Position numbers and translations under genes: made by a program. From positions 1 to 44,301 of the forward strand of contig JACPRU010000069.1 of NCBI GenBank assembly GCA_016189835.1: a stretch of 44,301 nt of DNA, read 5' to 3'. Positions 1 to 7,947 of the stretch are shown here, in pieces. The stretch is from Deltaproteobacteria bacterium. GTDB lineage: Bacteria > Desulfobacterota > Binatia > JACPRU01. The notes beneath the pieces are model-generated. The model was not told the DNA's origin and ran no database searches. It was given only the letters and a program-made list of their open reading frames with translations. Positions within the stretch are counted from its first letter, which is position 1. Every line of letters begins with the position of its first letter.

Positions 1-446
1 CCCGTGGGGCCGCGGTCTCCTCCGAAGCCGCCCTCGCCGCGCGCGAACGCCCCGAACACGTTCTTGAACAGCAGCGTGCCCTTGGCGTCGACCGTCTCGG
101 TCTCGACGACCACCAGCGCGCCCTTGATCTTGTCGTAGACCGCCCGGACCGTCGGCGTGGTGGTGAGCTTGCCCGAGGTCGGAATCGGCGCGTGAATCCC
201 GATCCGCTGCTCGCCGTGCAGCACCCGCATCGGGTTCACGTCCAGCGCCGCCCCCATGGCGAACAGCGCGGGGAACGCCGGGATCACCGCGAACGTCGGC
301 AGCACCTTGAGGTTCTGCTCGTAGACGAACGGGAGATCGTCGACGCCGCAGCCGACGGCGAGAGCGTAGAGCATCACGTCCTTCTCGGAATACTCGTACA
401 CGGAGGGCTCGAGCTTCTTGCCGATCACGCTCAGATCGACGGGCAT
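1..446 (-). CDS. MaoC-like enoyl-CoA hydratase 2, N-terminal hot-dog domain (3' end outside window)
   Basis: The visible 148 residues start MPVDLSVIGKKLEP and match the N-terminal half of hydratase-2 domains such as that of peroxisomal multifunctional enzyme 2. Family landmarks seen are YEYSEKDVMLYALAVG, VLPTFAVIP, LHGEQRI, PIPTSGKL and the stretch FARGEGGFGG. Proteins of this family hydrate trans-2-enoyl-CoA to 3-hydroxyacyl-CoA. The gene runs off the left edge, so the catalytic C-terminal hot-dog half is not visible. A good ribosome site (AAGGAG, 6 bases before ATG) supports the start. It lies 48 bases downstream of the acyl-CoA dehydrogenase on the same strand, so the two probably act in successive beta-oxidation steps. 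Confidence 0.85.
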   Translation of the reverse strand, partial: MPVDLSVIGKKLEPSVYEYSEKDVMLYALAVGCGVDDLPFVYEQNLKVLPTFAVIPAFPALFAMGAALDVNPMRVLHGEQRIGIHAPIPTSGKLTTTPTVRAVYDKIKGALVVVETETVDAKGTLLFKNVFGAFARGEGGFGGDRGPT

Positions 447-494
447 GGGGTCTCCTTGTCGCTCACCGATCGCGAGGCACGAGCCGGGGGCGGC

Positions 495-1673
495 TCACTT
501 CGGCAAGCCGAGAATGCGCTCGGCGATGATGTTGCGGTTCACCTCGGACGTGCCGCCGGCGATGGTCAGCGCGGGCGAGCGCAGGATGCTCTGCAGCCAG
601 CGGCCGCGGTCGAGCGCGAACGGCGAGTCCTTTTCCACGAGCGCCTGCGGGCCGGCGAGCTCGACGGCGAACCGGGCCATGCGCTGGGTCAGCTCGGTCG
701 CGGCCAGCTTGCCGATCGACCCTTCGGGACCGGGCGGCGCCCCCTTCAGGCGCTTGGTCAAGCTGCGCAGGCCGTTCAGCTTGCGCGCCTGGACCTCGAT
801 CGCGAACTGCGCGAGCTGCTGCCGTACGTAGCCGTCCTTCGATGCCGGCCGACCGTCTCGCCGCACGCGGCGGGCCAGCTCGAGGAGGTGGTCGATGATC
901 TGCTCCGAGCCGAGCTCACCGATGCCCGCGCGCTCGTGCATGAGCGTGGTGATCAGCACCTGCCAGCCGGCGTTCAGCGGTCCCAGCAGATTGGCCTTGG
1001 GGACCCGCACGTCTTCGAAGAAGATCTCGTTGAACTCCGCCTCGCCGGTGATCTGCCGCAGCGGTCGCACGGTGACGCCGGGGCTCTGCACGTCGACCAA
1101 CAGGCACGACAGCCCCTGGTGCTGGATCGCCTCGGTATCGGTGCGCACGAACAGCTGGATCCACCGCGAGCGGTGCGCGAGCGTCGTCCACACCTTCTGC
1201 CCGTTCACGACGAAGTCGTCGCCGTCGGGGATCGCGCGGCATTGCAGCGACGCCAGATCGGAGCCCGACCCGGGCTCGGAGAGCCCTTCGCACCAGATCT
1301 CGTCGCCGGAGAGGATGTTTCGCAGGTGGCGCTGCTTCTGCTCCTCGGTTCCCCAGTGCATGATCGCCGGCCCGGCCATCATGACGCCGAGCACGTTGCA
1401 GCCCGCGGGGAGCTTGCGGCGCCCCAGCTCCTGGTTGAAGATGATCTGCTCCATCAGGGTGGCGCCGCGACCGCCGTACTCCTTCGGCCACGAAAGGCCG
1501 ATCCAGCCCCCGGCGTAGAGCGTCTTGTGCCAGTCGACGAGCCGCTGCCACTCGGCGTCGTCGGTCAGAGCGCCGGGCTCGAGCCGCGCGCGGCGCCGCG
1601 GCTGATGCCAGCCGAGCCACGCCCGCACTTGCTTGCGAAACCGTTGCTCTTCTGGCGTGTAATCGAAGTCCAT
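495..1673 (-). CDS. acyl-CoA dehydrogenase (FadE-like)
   Basis: The 392-residue protein has the usual acyl-CoA dehydrogenase length and landmarks: N-terminal FDYTPEEQRFRKQVRAWL, the flavin/substrate segment CEGLSEPGSGSDLAS, VVNGQKVWTT, and C-terminal GGTSEVNRNIIAERILGLP. It should introduce a 2,3 double bond into an acyl-CoA using FAD and pass electrons to ETF. The tail reads GGTSE rather than the YEGTS that carries the catalytic Glu of medium-chain enzymes. It therefore resembles actinobacterial-type FadE proteins, some of which work as heteromers on steroid side chains; the substrate here is unknown. The start at MDFDY is preferred over an upstream ATG because GGGAGG lies 7 bases ahead of it. 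The MaoC gene follows directly. Confidence 0.92.
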   Translation of the reverse strand: MDFDYTPEEQRFRKQVRAWLGWHQPRRRARLEPGALTDDAEWQRLVDWHKTLYAGGWIGLSWPKEYGGRGATLMEQIIFNQELGRRKLPAGCNVLGVMMAGPAIMHWGTEEQKQRHLRNILSGDEIWCEGLSEPGSGSDLASLQCRAIPDGDDFVVNGQKVWTTLAHRSRWIQLFVRTDTEAIQHQGLSCLLVDVQSPGVTVRPLRQITGEAEFNEIFFEDVRVPKANLLGPLNAGWQVLITTLMHERAGIGELGSEQIIDHLLELARRVRRDGRPASKDGYVRQQLAQFAIEVQARKLNGLRSLTKRLKGAPPGPEGSIGKLAATELTQRMARFAVELAGPQALVEKDSPFALDRGRWLQSILRSPALTIAGGTSEVNRNIIAERILGLPK

Positions 1674-1756
1674 CGGGTGCCTCCCGGCGAAAGCCAGCAA
1701 ATCGCGCGGCGGGGCTCCCCGTCAAGAACCGAGAGCCGAACGCCTTGTCCGCTCGC

Positions 1757-3043
1757 ATGCTGCTCCGCGCCTTTTGCGCCTTCCTGTGGCTCGCGCCGCC
1801 GGCGCCGGCCGAGGCGGGCGAGCCGCCCGGGGCGAGCGAGGTCGCCGGGCGAAGCGCCGCGCCGCTGCTCGGGCGGCCCACGGCGTCCATCCGCGTCTTC
1901 GCGTTTCGCTCCGGCCTGCCGAGACCGATCCCGTTCCAGGTCGACGAGCGCGACCGACGCCACCACTGGGCGGACGATTTCGGCAGCCAGCCGGTGCGCG
2001 ACGAGACGCCGGGCGTCTTCGACGAAAACGACGTCGTGGCGTTCATGAACCGCGACCTCGGCGAGCCGGGAGACGCGGCGAAGCTGTCCGTCGCGGCTCC
2101 GGCGTGGATCGAGGTGCGGGTCGGGCCGCCGGAGGCGCCGCTCGGCTACGTGTACGTCGCCTCGCTCGACCCCGCGCCGCCGCCGGCCGAGGATCTCCCC
2201 GATTACTCCCGCTACGACCCGGCGACCGACCAGGTGTTCGCCGACCGCTATACCGTCCGCTTCGGCGGCCCCCTGCCGACCTACCTGGCGATCGTCCGCC
2301 AGCAGGGCGAGGCCGGCCCGAACGTGCTGAACGGCGTACGCGCGCACGGCGAGGCCCGCATTCTCGCCGGCCTGTTCCGTCTCGTGCGCAGCGAGAAGGA
2401 CCTGCTGTACGCGATCCAGGGATATCGCGACGGACCGGTGCGCGCGATCCGCTCGGCCAAGTACTGGATCCGTCTCCCGCTGGGCTTCAAGGCGCGCGGC
2501 CGGGTCGAGCTGCTCTTCTATCGCGACTTCGTGGAGGCGCGGGCGCGGGTGAACATCCGCATCCCACCACGCCTGGTTCCCGCCGACGGCGATCTCACCG
2601 CATACTTCGACTTTCGCGACTTCTCCGGGGCGCGGGTGATCGGGCCGGGAGGGGCGCCGGCGGATCTCGTCGACGGGCTGATGACGGCCGCCAAGCGATC
2701 GTTCACCGACCGAGCGGTGCGCTGGTCGGCGCTGGCGCTGCCGGGCGGGCAGACCTTCCTGCTCACCGTGCGCCTCGAGGGCTCGCTGCAGCGGCTCGAC
2801 CAGCGGCTCTACCTCGACGACTCGGCCGATCCCGCGCGCGGCAAGCCGGGGTTCGGCTTCCGCCTCTCCGGCATCAACCGGCTCGACACCGGCGAGCAGG
2901 AGCTGGCGGTTGCCGCGATGATTCTCGATACCGGCGCAGAGTCGGAGGTCTCGGCGGCGGCGAGCCTGCTGCTCGACCCCCCGCGGCCCGCTGTCACCGT
3001 GCTGAAGGCGCCGGCTCCGGACGCCGTGCAGCCGGCCCGCTAG
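1757..3043 (+). CDS. secreted protein of unknown function
   Basis: I do not recognise this family. The 428-residue product begins with a Sec signal peptide (LLRAFCAFLWLAPPAPAEA, likely cut before GEPPG) and then reads as a soluble, beta-rich exported protein with segments such as PIPFQVDERDRRHHW and DENDVVAFMNRDLGEPGD. No later membrane helix is apparent. An in-frame TTG four codons upstream (1745) is an alternative start; neither has a strong ribosome site. The gene diverges from the acyl-CoA dehydrogenase, with 83 bases between starts. A palindromic repeat follows its stop after about 57 bases and could act as a transcript end. Any link to the catabolic genes on either side is only positional. 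Confidence 0.75.
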   Translation: MLLRAFCAFLWLAPPAPAEAGEPPGASEVAGRSAAPLLGRPTASIRVFAFRSGLPRPIPFQVDERDRRHHWADDFGSQPVRDETPGVFDENDVVAFMNRDLGEPGDAAKLSVAAPAWIEVRVGPPEAPLGYVYVASLDPAPPPAEDLPDYSRYDPATDQVFADRYTVRFGGPLPTYLAIVRQQGEAGPNVLNGVRAHGEARILAGLFRLVRSEKDLLYAIQGYRDGPVRAIRSAKYWIRLPLGFKARGRVELLFYRDFVEARARVNIRIPPRLVPADGDLTAYFDFRDFSGARVIGPGGAPADLVDGLMTAAKRSFTDRAVRWSALALPGGQTFLLTVRLEGSLQRLDQRLYLDDSADPARGKPGFGFRLSGINRLDTGEQELAVAAMILDTGAESEVSAAASLLLDPPRPAVTVLKAPAPDAVQPAR

Positions 3044-3100
3044 CGCGAGCACCGCCGCGTAGAAGCCGCCCGGTGTCGCGGTCAGTCGCTAGCACATCGG

Positions 3101-3168
3101 CGAAAAGGGGTCGGGAGTCTTTTGCCGGAGCCGCGCTTCGCAAGAAAAGACTCCCGACCCCTTTTTCG
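3101..3168. repeat. dispersed palindromic element, copy A
   Basis: Two inverted arms containing GGGGTCGGGAGTC (left, 3101-3123) and GACTCCCGACCCC (right, 3145-3168) are bounded by A-runs and T-runs and flank a 21-base core. Near-identical arms occur at 9251-9328 and 43228-43324. The core, read on the minus strand, shares GCGAAGC and CTCCGGC ends with copy B but lacks about 8 central bases. It lies between the unknown secreted protein and the CoA ligase. The long perfect stem followed by a T-run could also work as a terminator in either direction. Confidence 0.9.
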
Positions 3169-3182
3169 AACTGCGAGTGGCT

Positions 3183-3358
3183 CGAAAGGGGTCACGGGCC
3201 GTCTCCATTCACTGCATCGGAGTGCTTCACGAGCCGGCCGGTGAGCCGCGGGGCGGCCGGAAGGTCGGCCGCGGCAAATGGCCGATGCTCGCGGTTCCGG
3301 GTCGACCAGGGCCGTAGCGGGCAGGCGCCGTCCCGCACGGGAGGCCCGGTCCCTTTCG
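3183..3358. repeat. possible second inverted-end element (non-coding)
   Basis: The left end CGAAAGGGGTCACGGGCC (3183-3200) is an imperfect inverted match of the right end GGCCCGGTCCCTTTCG (3343-3358), bounding 176 bases with no convincing gene. Together with copy A this accounts for most of the 395-base gap between the secreted protein and the CoA ligase. It resembles a small non-autonomous element or a degraded relic. Only one copy is present in the window, so mobility is unproven. Confidence 0.4.
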
Positions 3359-3438
3359 TCCCCCAATCACGATTCTTGGCCCGGCAGTTGCACCGGGATC
3401 TTGAAGTCGCTGCACAAGGCGCGGTCCAGAGGTTCCGT

Positions 3439-5139
3439 ATGGGGCTCACGTACTCGACGTTGCGTCCGATCGTCACGAACCCGCACGACTGGGTGCTCGG
3501 GAAGATCCTCGAGCTGCGCGCGCACACGCACGGAGATAAGCCCTTCCTTCAGTACATGGAGGAGCCTCCCGTCACCTTCGCCGAGGTGAATCGGATCGTG
3601 AACCGGGTCGCTCATGGGCTCGCCGCGCTCGGCGTCCGCAAGGGCGATCGCGTGCTGCTGATGCTACCGAACTGCCTCGAATACCTCTATGTCTGGTGGG
3701 CGGCAAACAAGCTCGGTGCCATCGAGGTGCCGGTCAACAACGCTTACAAGGGCTATTTCCTGGAGCACGTGGCGAACAACTCGGGCGCCAAGGTGATGGT
3801 GGTCGACCAGAGCCTCCTCGACCGGGTCCGATTCAGCGAGGAGCGTCTGCAGCACCTCGAGCACGTCGTCGTTTATCGCGGCGCGGAGGGCGCCGCGGAG
3901 GCCGTATCGCTGCGCCGGCTGCGCACGTCGGCGATCGAGCAGCTGTACTCCTCGGAGAATTCGACCCCCGACGTCGACGTTCGTCACCACGACCTTTCCG
4001 CGATCATGTACACCTCGGGGACGACCGGCCCCTCCAAAGGCGTGATGATGCCTCATGCCCAGTGTCATTTCTTCTCCGAGGAGGACGTGAGCGTCGTCCG
4101 CCTGACGGAGGCCGACGTTTACTACACCTGCAACCCCTTCTTTCACGCCAACGCCCAGTTGCTGACGATCTACCCCTGCCTGATCGCCGGTGCCTCGGCG
4201 GTGATCTACCCCTACTTCAGCGCCAGCGAGTGGCTCCAGCAGGTCCGCAAGTGCCGGGCCACGGTGGCGAATTTCCTCGGCGTCATGATGGACTTCGTCT
4301 ACCGGCAGCCCGCGCGCCCGGATGACGCCGACAACGACCTGCGCGTCTTGTTCGCGGCGCCCACGCCGCCCACGATCGTCGAGGATTTCAAGCGGCGCTT
4401 CGGGGTCGAGGCGACCGTGGAGGCGTACGGCATGACGGAAATCTGCCTGCCGGTGTTGCTGCCCTACGGCGAGTACCGTCCTGGAGCGGCGGGGAAGGTC
4501 GTCGGCGACTGGTTCGAGGTGAAGCTCGTCGACTCGCAGACCGACGAGGAGCTGCCTCTCGGGCAGATCGGCGAGGTCGTCGTGCGGCACAAGCAGCCGC
4601 GGATGCTCAACGCCGGCTATTTCGGAATGCCGGACAAGACCGCCGAGGCCTACCGCAACCTCTGGTTCCACACCGGTGACGCGCTGCGGCTGGACGAGGA
4701 CGGCTTCTTCTACTTCGTCGACCGCGTGAAGGACGCGCTGCGCCGGCGCGGCGAGAACATTTCCTCCTACGAAGTGGAGGCGGTGATCAACGACCATCCG
4801 GCGGTCGCCGAGTCGGCGGTCATCGCGGTCAAGTCCGAGGTGCCCGGCGGCGAGGACGAGGTGAAGGCCTGCCTGGTCCTGCGTGAACGATCCAAGCTCA
4901 GCCCCGAGGACATCCTACGGTGGTGCGAGGAGCGCATGCCCTACTTCGCGGTGCCGCGCTACGTCGAGTTCGTCGCCGCGCTGCCGAAGACGCCGAATCT
5001 CAAGATCCAGAAGCACCGACTGCGGGAGGACGGCGTGACCGCCGGGACGTGGGACCGCGTGAAGGAGGGGTTCCGGCTCGAGGAGGAGATCCTACGACAG
5101 GCTCGCAAAGAGGCTCGCAAACAACCGAGTCAGGAGTGA
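3439..5139 (+). CDS. AMP-dependent acyl-CoA ligase (CaiC-like ANL family)
   Basis: The 566-residue protein is a complete ANL-superfamily ligase, forming an acyl-adenylate and then the CoA thioester. It has the ATP-binding loop YTSGTTGPSKG at residues 191-201, the YGMTE motif at 330-334, the hinge-region sequence FHTGDALRLDEDGFFYFVDR, and the C-terminal catalytic Lys in the NLKIQK segment (about K522). Overall sequence resembles crotonobetaine/carnitine-CoA ligases, but substrate cannot be read from sequence. The start MGLTYSTLRP has AGAGG ahead of it; the frame stays open far upstream, but that stretch is arginine/glycine-rich and shadows the preceding gene. It heads a run of four same-strand genes likely to be one catabolic operon and would supply the CoA ester used by the others. 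Confidence 0.92.
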   Translation: MGLTYSTLRPIVTNPHDWVLGKILELRAHTHGDKPFLQYMEEPPVTFAEVNRIVNRVAHGLAALGVRKGDRVLLMLPNCLEYLYVWWAANKLGAIEVPVNNAYKGYFLEHVANNSGAKVMVVDQSLLDRVRFSEERLQHLEHVVVYRGAEGAAEAVSLRRLRTSAIEQLYSSENSTPDVDVRHHDLSAIMYTSGTTGPSKGVMMPHAQCHFFSEEDVSVVRLTEADVYYTCNPFFHANAQLLTIYPCLIAGASAVIYPYFSASEWLQQVRKCRATVANFLGVMMDFVYRQPARPDDADNDLRVLFAAPTPPTIVEDFKRRFGVEATVEAYGMTEICLPVLLPYGEYRPGAAGKVVGDWFEVKLVDSQTDEELPLGQIGEVVVRHKQPRMLNAGYFGMPDKTAEAYRNLWFHTGDALRLDEDGFFYFVDRVKDALRRRGENISSYEVEAVINDHPAVAESAVIAVKSEVPGGEDEVKACLVLRERSKLSPEDILRWCEERMPYFAVPRYVEFVAALPKTPNLKIQKHRLREDGVTAGTWDRVKEGFRLEEEILRQARKEARKQPSQE

Positions 5140-5178
5140 CTCGAGGCCAGCAGCGCAAGTCGCTTACGGAGGTTCATC

Positions 5179-5808
5179 ATGGCGGAGAGTGAATCGCTCG
5201 ACATCAACGAACTCGCCACGCGCACCGACCGGCTCGAGGTTCGCACCCAGTACGATCTCGATCCCGCGGACTACCGCGAGCTGTTCCACAACAGCCACGA
5301 GTGCTTCATGGCGCACGTCAGCAAGGACGGTTACCCCATGATCAGCCCCATGTGGTACACCGTGCTCGACGACCAGATCTACATGACGACGATCCGGGAC
5401 CTGCGGCAAAAGACCGCCGCCCTGATCCGCAACCCCAAGATGTCGGTCGTCCTCACGAACTTCAGCCTTCCCGTGGAGCGGGTGAAGGCGGCGTTGAACG
5501 AGATCACCGAGTTCCCGACCTCGATCATCAACCGCTATCTGATCACCTGCTCGCGGATCGAGAACATCAAGGCGATCCTCATCAAGGCGCACGGCGAAGT
5601 CTCCGACGACCGCGATCTGCGCGCTCGGGTTCATCACGCCCTCATCGACAAGTACTACGCCAACGAGCCCAAGGAGCAGCGCGAGGTCATCGTCAAGGCG
5701 GTGGACACGCCGAACCGCGTGATCATCCGCGTGGTGCCGATCCGGATCTGGCACTGGGATCTCGGCAAGATGTTCACCGCGGCCAGCCACGGGCCGGCGA
5801 AGGGCTGA
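5179..5808 (+). CDS. pyridoxamine 5'-phosphate oxidase-fold flavin/F420-binding protein
   Basis: The 209-residue product has the split beta-barrel signature of the PPOX superfamily: a helix then AHVSKDGYPMISPMWYTVLDDQIYMTT, followed by KTAALIRNPKMSVVLTN. Members bind FMN, F420 or heme and often reduce small or cyclic substrates. No motif here fixes the cofactor. The C-terminal half is unusually long and helical, with IKAILIKAHGEVSDDRDLRARVHH, and ends IRIWHWDLGKMF. A strong ribosome site (GGAGGT) precedes the ATG. It is sandwiched between the CoA ligase and the flavin reductase, only 4 bases ahead of the latter, so co-translation and a role in the same pathway are likely. Confidence 0.85.
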   Translation: MAESESLDINELATRTDRLEVRTQYDLDPADYRELFHNSHECFMAHVSKDGYPMISPMWYTVLDDQIYMTTIRDLRQKTAALIRNPKMSVVLTNFSLPVERVKAALNEITEFPTSIINRYLITCSRIENIKAILIKAHGEVSDDRDLRARVHHALIDKYYANEPKEQREVIVKAVDTPNRVIIRVVPIRIWHWDLGKMFTAASHGPAKG

Positions 5809-5812
5809 GACC

Positions 5813-7852
5813 ATGGCCGCAGGATCCTACGCCCTCGCCTTCAGCCCCGGGCGGATCGGCAACCTGGAGATCAAGAACCGGCTCATGAACGGGCCGGCGA
5901 TCCCGAACTTCTCCCGGCGCAGCGGCGAGATCACCGAGCGCGAGATCGACTACTACGAGGAGAAGGCCAAGGGCGGTTTCGGCGCGGTGTTCGTTTCGGG
6001 GACCTCGGTCAACGACACCACGGCTCGCTCCTTCACGAACCAGCCCGGCATCCAGCGCGACGAATTGATTCCGGGATGGAAAAAGCTCGCCGCGGCCATC
6101 CGCCGCCACGGCGCGAAGTGCGGGGTGCAGATCTTCCATCCCGGGCGACAGAACCATCCGAAGTACTGCGGATCCGGCGCGGTGCCCGAGGCCCCTTCCG
6201 CGATTCCCTGCCCGATGGAGTCGCAGGTGCCCGGCTATCGCGTGGTCGAGATGACCGTGGAACGGATCCGCGAGGTGATCGACGAATACGCGCGCGCGGC
6301 GCGCCGGGTGCGCGAGGCGGGCTTCGACTACGTGGAGGTGCACGCGGCGCACGGCTACCTCCCCATGCAGTTCCTCTCCCCGCTCACCAACGCGCGCCGA
6401 GACGAGTATGGCGGAAGCTTCGCCAACCGCACGCGCTTCATCCGCGAGCTGTGCGCGGCGATCCGGCGCGAGGCGGGAGCGGACTTCCCCGTCGGCATGC
6501 GCTTCAGCGCCGACGAGCTCGTCGAGGGCGGCCTGCGCATCGAGGACACGGTCGAATACGCCTCGCTCCTCGAGGAGCTCGGCTGCGCTTACCTCAGCGT
6601 GAGCGCCGGGATGTACGTGCCCTCGGGCCTCTACGCCATGATCGCCGGATCCTACAGCCCGCCCGGCCACCTCGAGCCGCTCGCGGGGGCGATCCGCGAG
6701 GCCGTGGAGGTTCCCATCCTGCAATACGGCGGCATCACCTCGGTGGCGGGCGCGGAGCGCCTCCTCCAGGACGGCACCGCCGACTTCGTGATCATGAACC
6801 GCGCGAGCATCGCCGACCCTCACATCGTGCGCAAGACCCGGGAGGGCCGCGAGGACGGCGTTCGCGCGTGCATCCGCTGCAACAACGGCTGCGTCGACCG
6901 CTTGTTCGCCATGCGGGACATCACCTGCACGATGAACCCCGAGCTGGGCCGAGAGCGCGAGTTCGCCGAAGCGCTCGAGCGCGGCGCCCGGCGCCGCAAG
7001 CGCGTCGTGGTGGTCGGCGGCGGGCCGGCGGGAATGGCGTGCTCGAAATACGCGCGGCTCATGGGGCACGAGGTCACGCTTCTCGAGCGCGAGACCGAGC
7101 TCGGCGGGCTCGTCCGGTTCAGCTCGCGGGGCCCCGGCCGGGCGGAGTGGGACGAGGTCACCCGCTACTACGAGCGCGAGGTCGAGCGCCTCGGCGTCGA
7201 GGTCCGCCTCGGCAGCGAAGCCACCGCGGATCTGGTGCGCTCCCTGGCGCCGGACGCGGTCGTGGTGGCGACCGGATCGCGGTTTCACTGTCCGGGCGGC
7301 ATCCGCGGCCTGCGCGCCGCGGACGGCCGGCTGGCGGCGAACGTCGCCTTCCTTCCGGACGTGATGCAGGGCAAGGCGGCGGTCGGCCAGCGGGTGGTGA
7401 TCGTGGGAGGCAACCACATGGGCGTGCAGGCCGCGCGCCTGCTTTCCGAGGCGGGACGGGACGTCACCATCGTCGAGGCGCGTCCCGAGCCGAACCAGGA
7501 TCTCGACGGCTTCATCAACTGGTTCGGCTTCCTGCTTCCCGACCTCGAGCGCAGGCGAGTGCGCCTACTCACCCATTCCTTCGCCGTGGCCGTCACCGGC
7601 GCGGGCGTGCTCGTGGAGTCGAGCGGCGACATGCCGCCGCTGTTCGCGGTCGGTCCACTGCGCACCGTCGACACCGAGGCCACGATTCCTTGCGACACGC
7701 TGGTCGTGGGCACCGGGCGCAGCTCGCGGTCGGAAGTCTTCGAGGCCCTGCAGGGAACCGTGCCGGAGCTCGTCCTGATCGGCGACGCCGCCAAGCCGCG
7801 CTGGACCTACACCGCCATCGGCGAGGGAGCGACCGCAGGAATCGCCCTGTAG
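5813..7852 (+). CDS. Fe-S/FMN/FAD oxidoreductase of the 2,4-dienoyl-CoA reductase (FadH/OYE) family
   Basis: At 679 residues this matches the three-domain FadH architecture. An old-yellow-enzyme TIM barrel carries HAAHGYL at 177-183 followed by FLSPLTNARRDEYGGS. A [4Fe-4S] cysteine set C353-x2-C356-x3-C360-x11-C372 comes next. Two dinucleotide-binding folds follow, with GGGPAG at 402-407 and a GGNHMG loop near 532. Family members take electrons from NAD(P)H through FAD, Fe-S and FMN to reduce conjugated enoyl or dienoyl-CoA, or related unsaturated rings. The neighbouring ligase and crotonase suggest an unsaturated, possibly cyclic CoA ester as substrate. Trimethylamine dehydrogenase and bile-acid baiC/baiH-type enzymes share the fold, so the exact reaction is open. 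Confidence 0.9.
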   Translation: MAAGSYALAFSPGRIGNLEIKNRLMNGPAIPNFSRRSGEITEREIDYYEEKAKGGFGAVFVSGTSVNDTTARSFTNQPGIQRDELIPGWKKLAAAIRRHGAKCGVQIFHPGRQNHPKYCGSGAVPEAPSAIPCPMESQVPGYRVVEMTVERIREVIDEYARAARRVREAGFDYVEVHAAHGYLPMQFLSPLTNARRDEYGGSFANRTRFIRELCAAIRREAGADFPVGMRFSADELVEGGLRIEDTVEYASLLEELGCAYLSVSAGMYVPSGLYAMIAGSYSPPGHLEPLAGAIREAVEVPILQYGGITSVAGAERLLQDGTADFVIMNRASIADPHIVRKTREGREDGVRACIRCNNGCVDRLFAMRDITCTMNPELGREREFAEALERGARRRKRVVVVGGGPAGMACSKYARLMGHEVTLLERETELGGLVRFSSRGPGRAEWDEVTRYYEREVERLGVEVRLGSEATADLVRSLAPDAVVVATGSRFHCPGGIRGLRAADGRLAANVAFLPDVMQGKAAVGQRVVIVGGNHMGVQAARLLSEAGRDVTIVEARPEPNQDLDGFINWFGFLLPDLERRRVRLLTHSFAVAVTGAGVLVESSGDMPPLFAVGPLRTVDTEATIPCDTLVVGTGRSSRSEVFEALQGTVPELVLIGDAAKPRWTYTAIGEGATAGIAL

Positions 7853-7947
7853 CCCGTCGCCGGCGTCCTGCGCTCGAAGAAGGGCCGCCGTGCCGAAAAC
7901 GCATCCCCGGGGATCGACCTTCCCGGTGCGCCCCGAGAGAGGAAAAC

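Noticed and set aside
3101-3168. CRISPR-like repetition of the GGGGTCGGGAGTC arms
   Set aside because: The copies are inverted pairs scattered over 40 kb, not regularly spaced direct repeats with spacers, and no cas genes are present.
3082-3366. Possible small gene across the repeats upstream of the ligase
   Set aside because: It is made of translated repeat arms (KRGRESF-type peptides) and has no ribosome site; the same peptides appear at the other repeat copies.
1774-3438. Very long open frame that runs through the secreted-protein gene into the CoA ligase
   Set aside because: The upstream part is Arg/Gly/Ala-rich out-of-frame reading of a real gene; recognisable ligase sequence begins only at the ATG at 3439.
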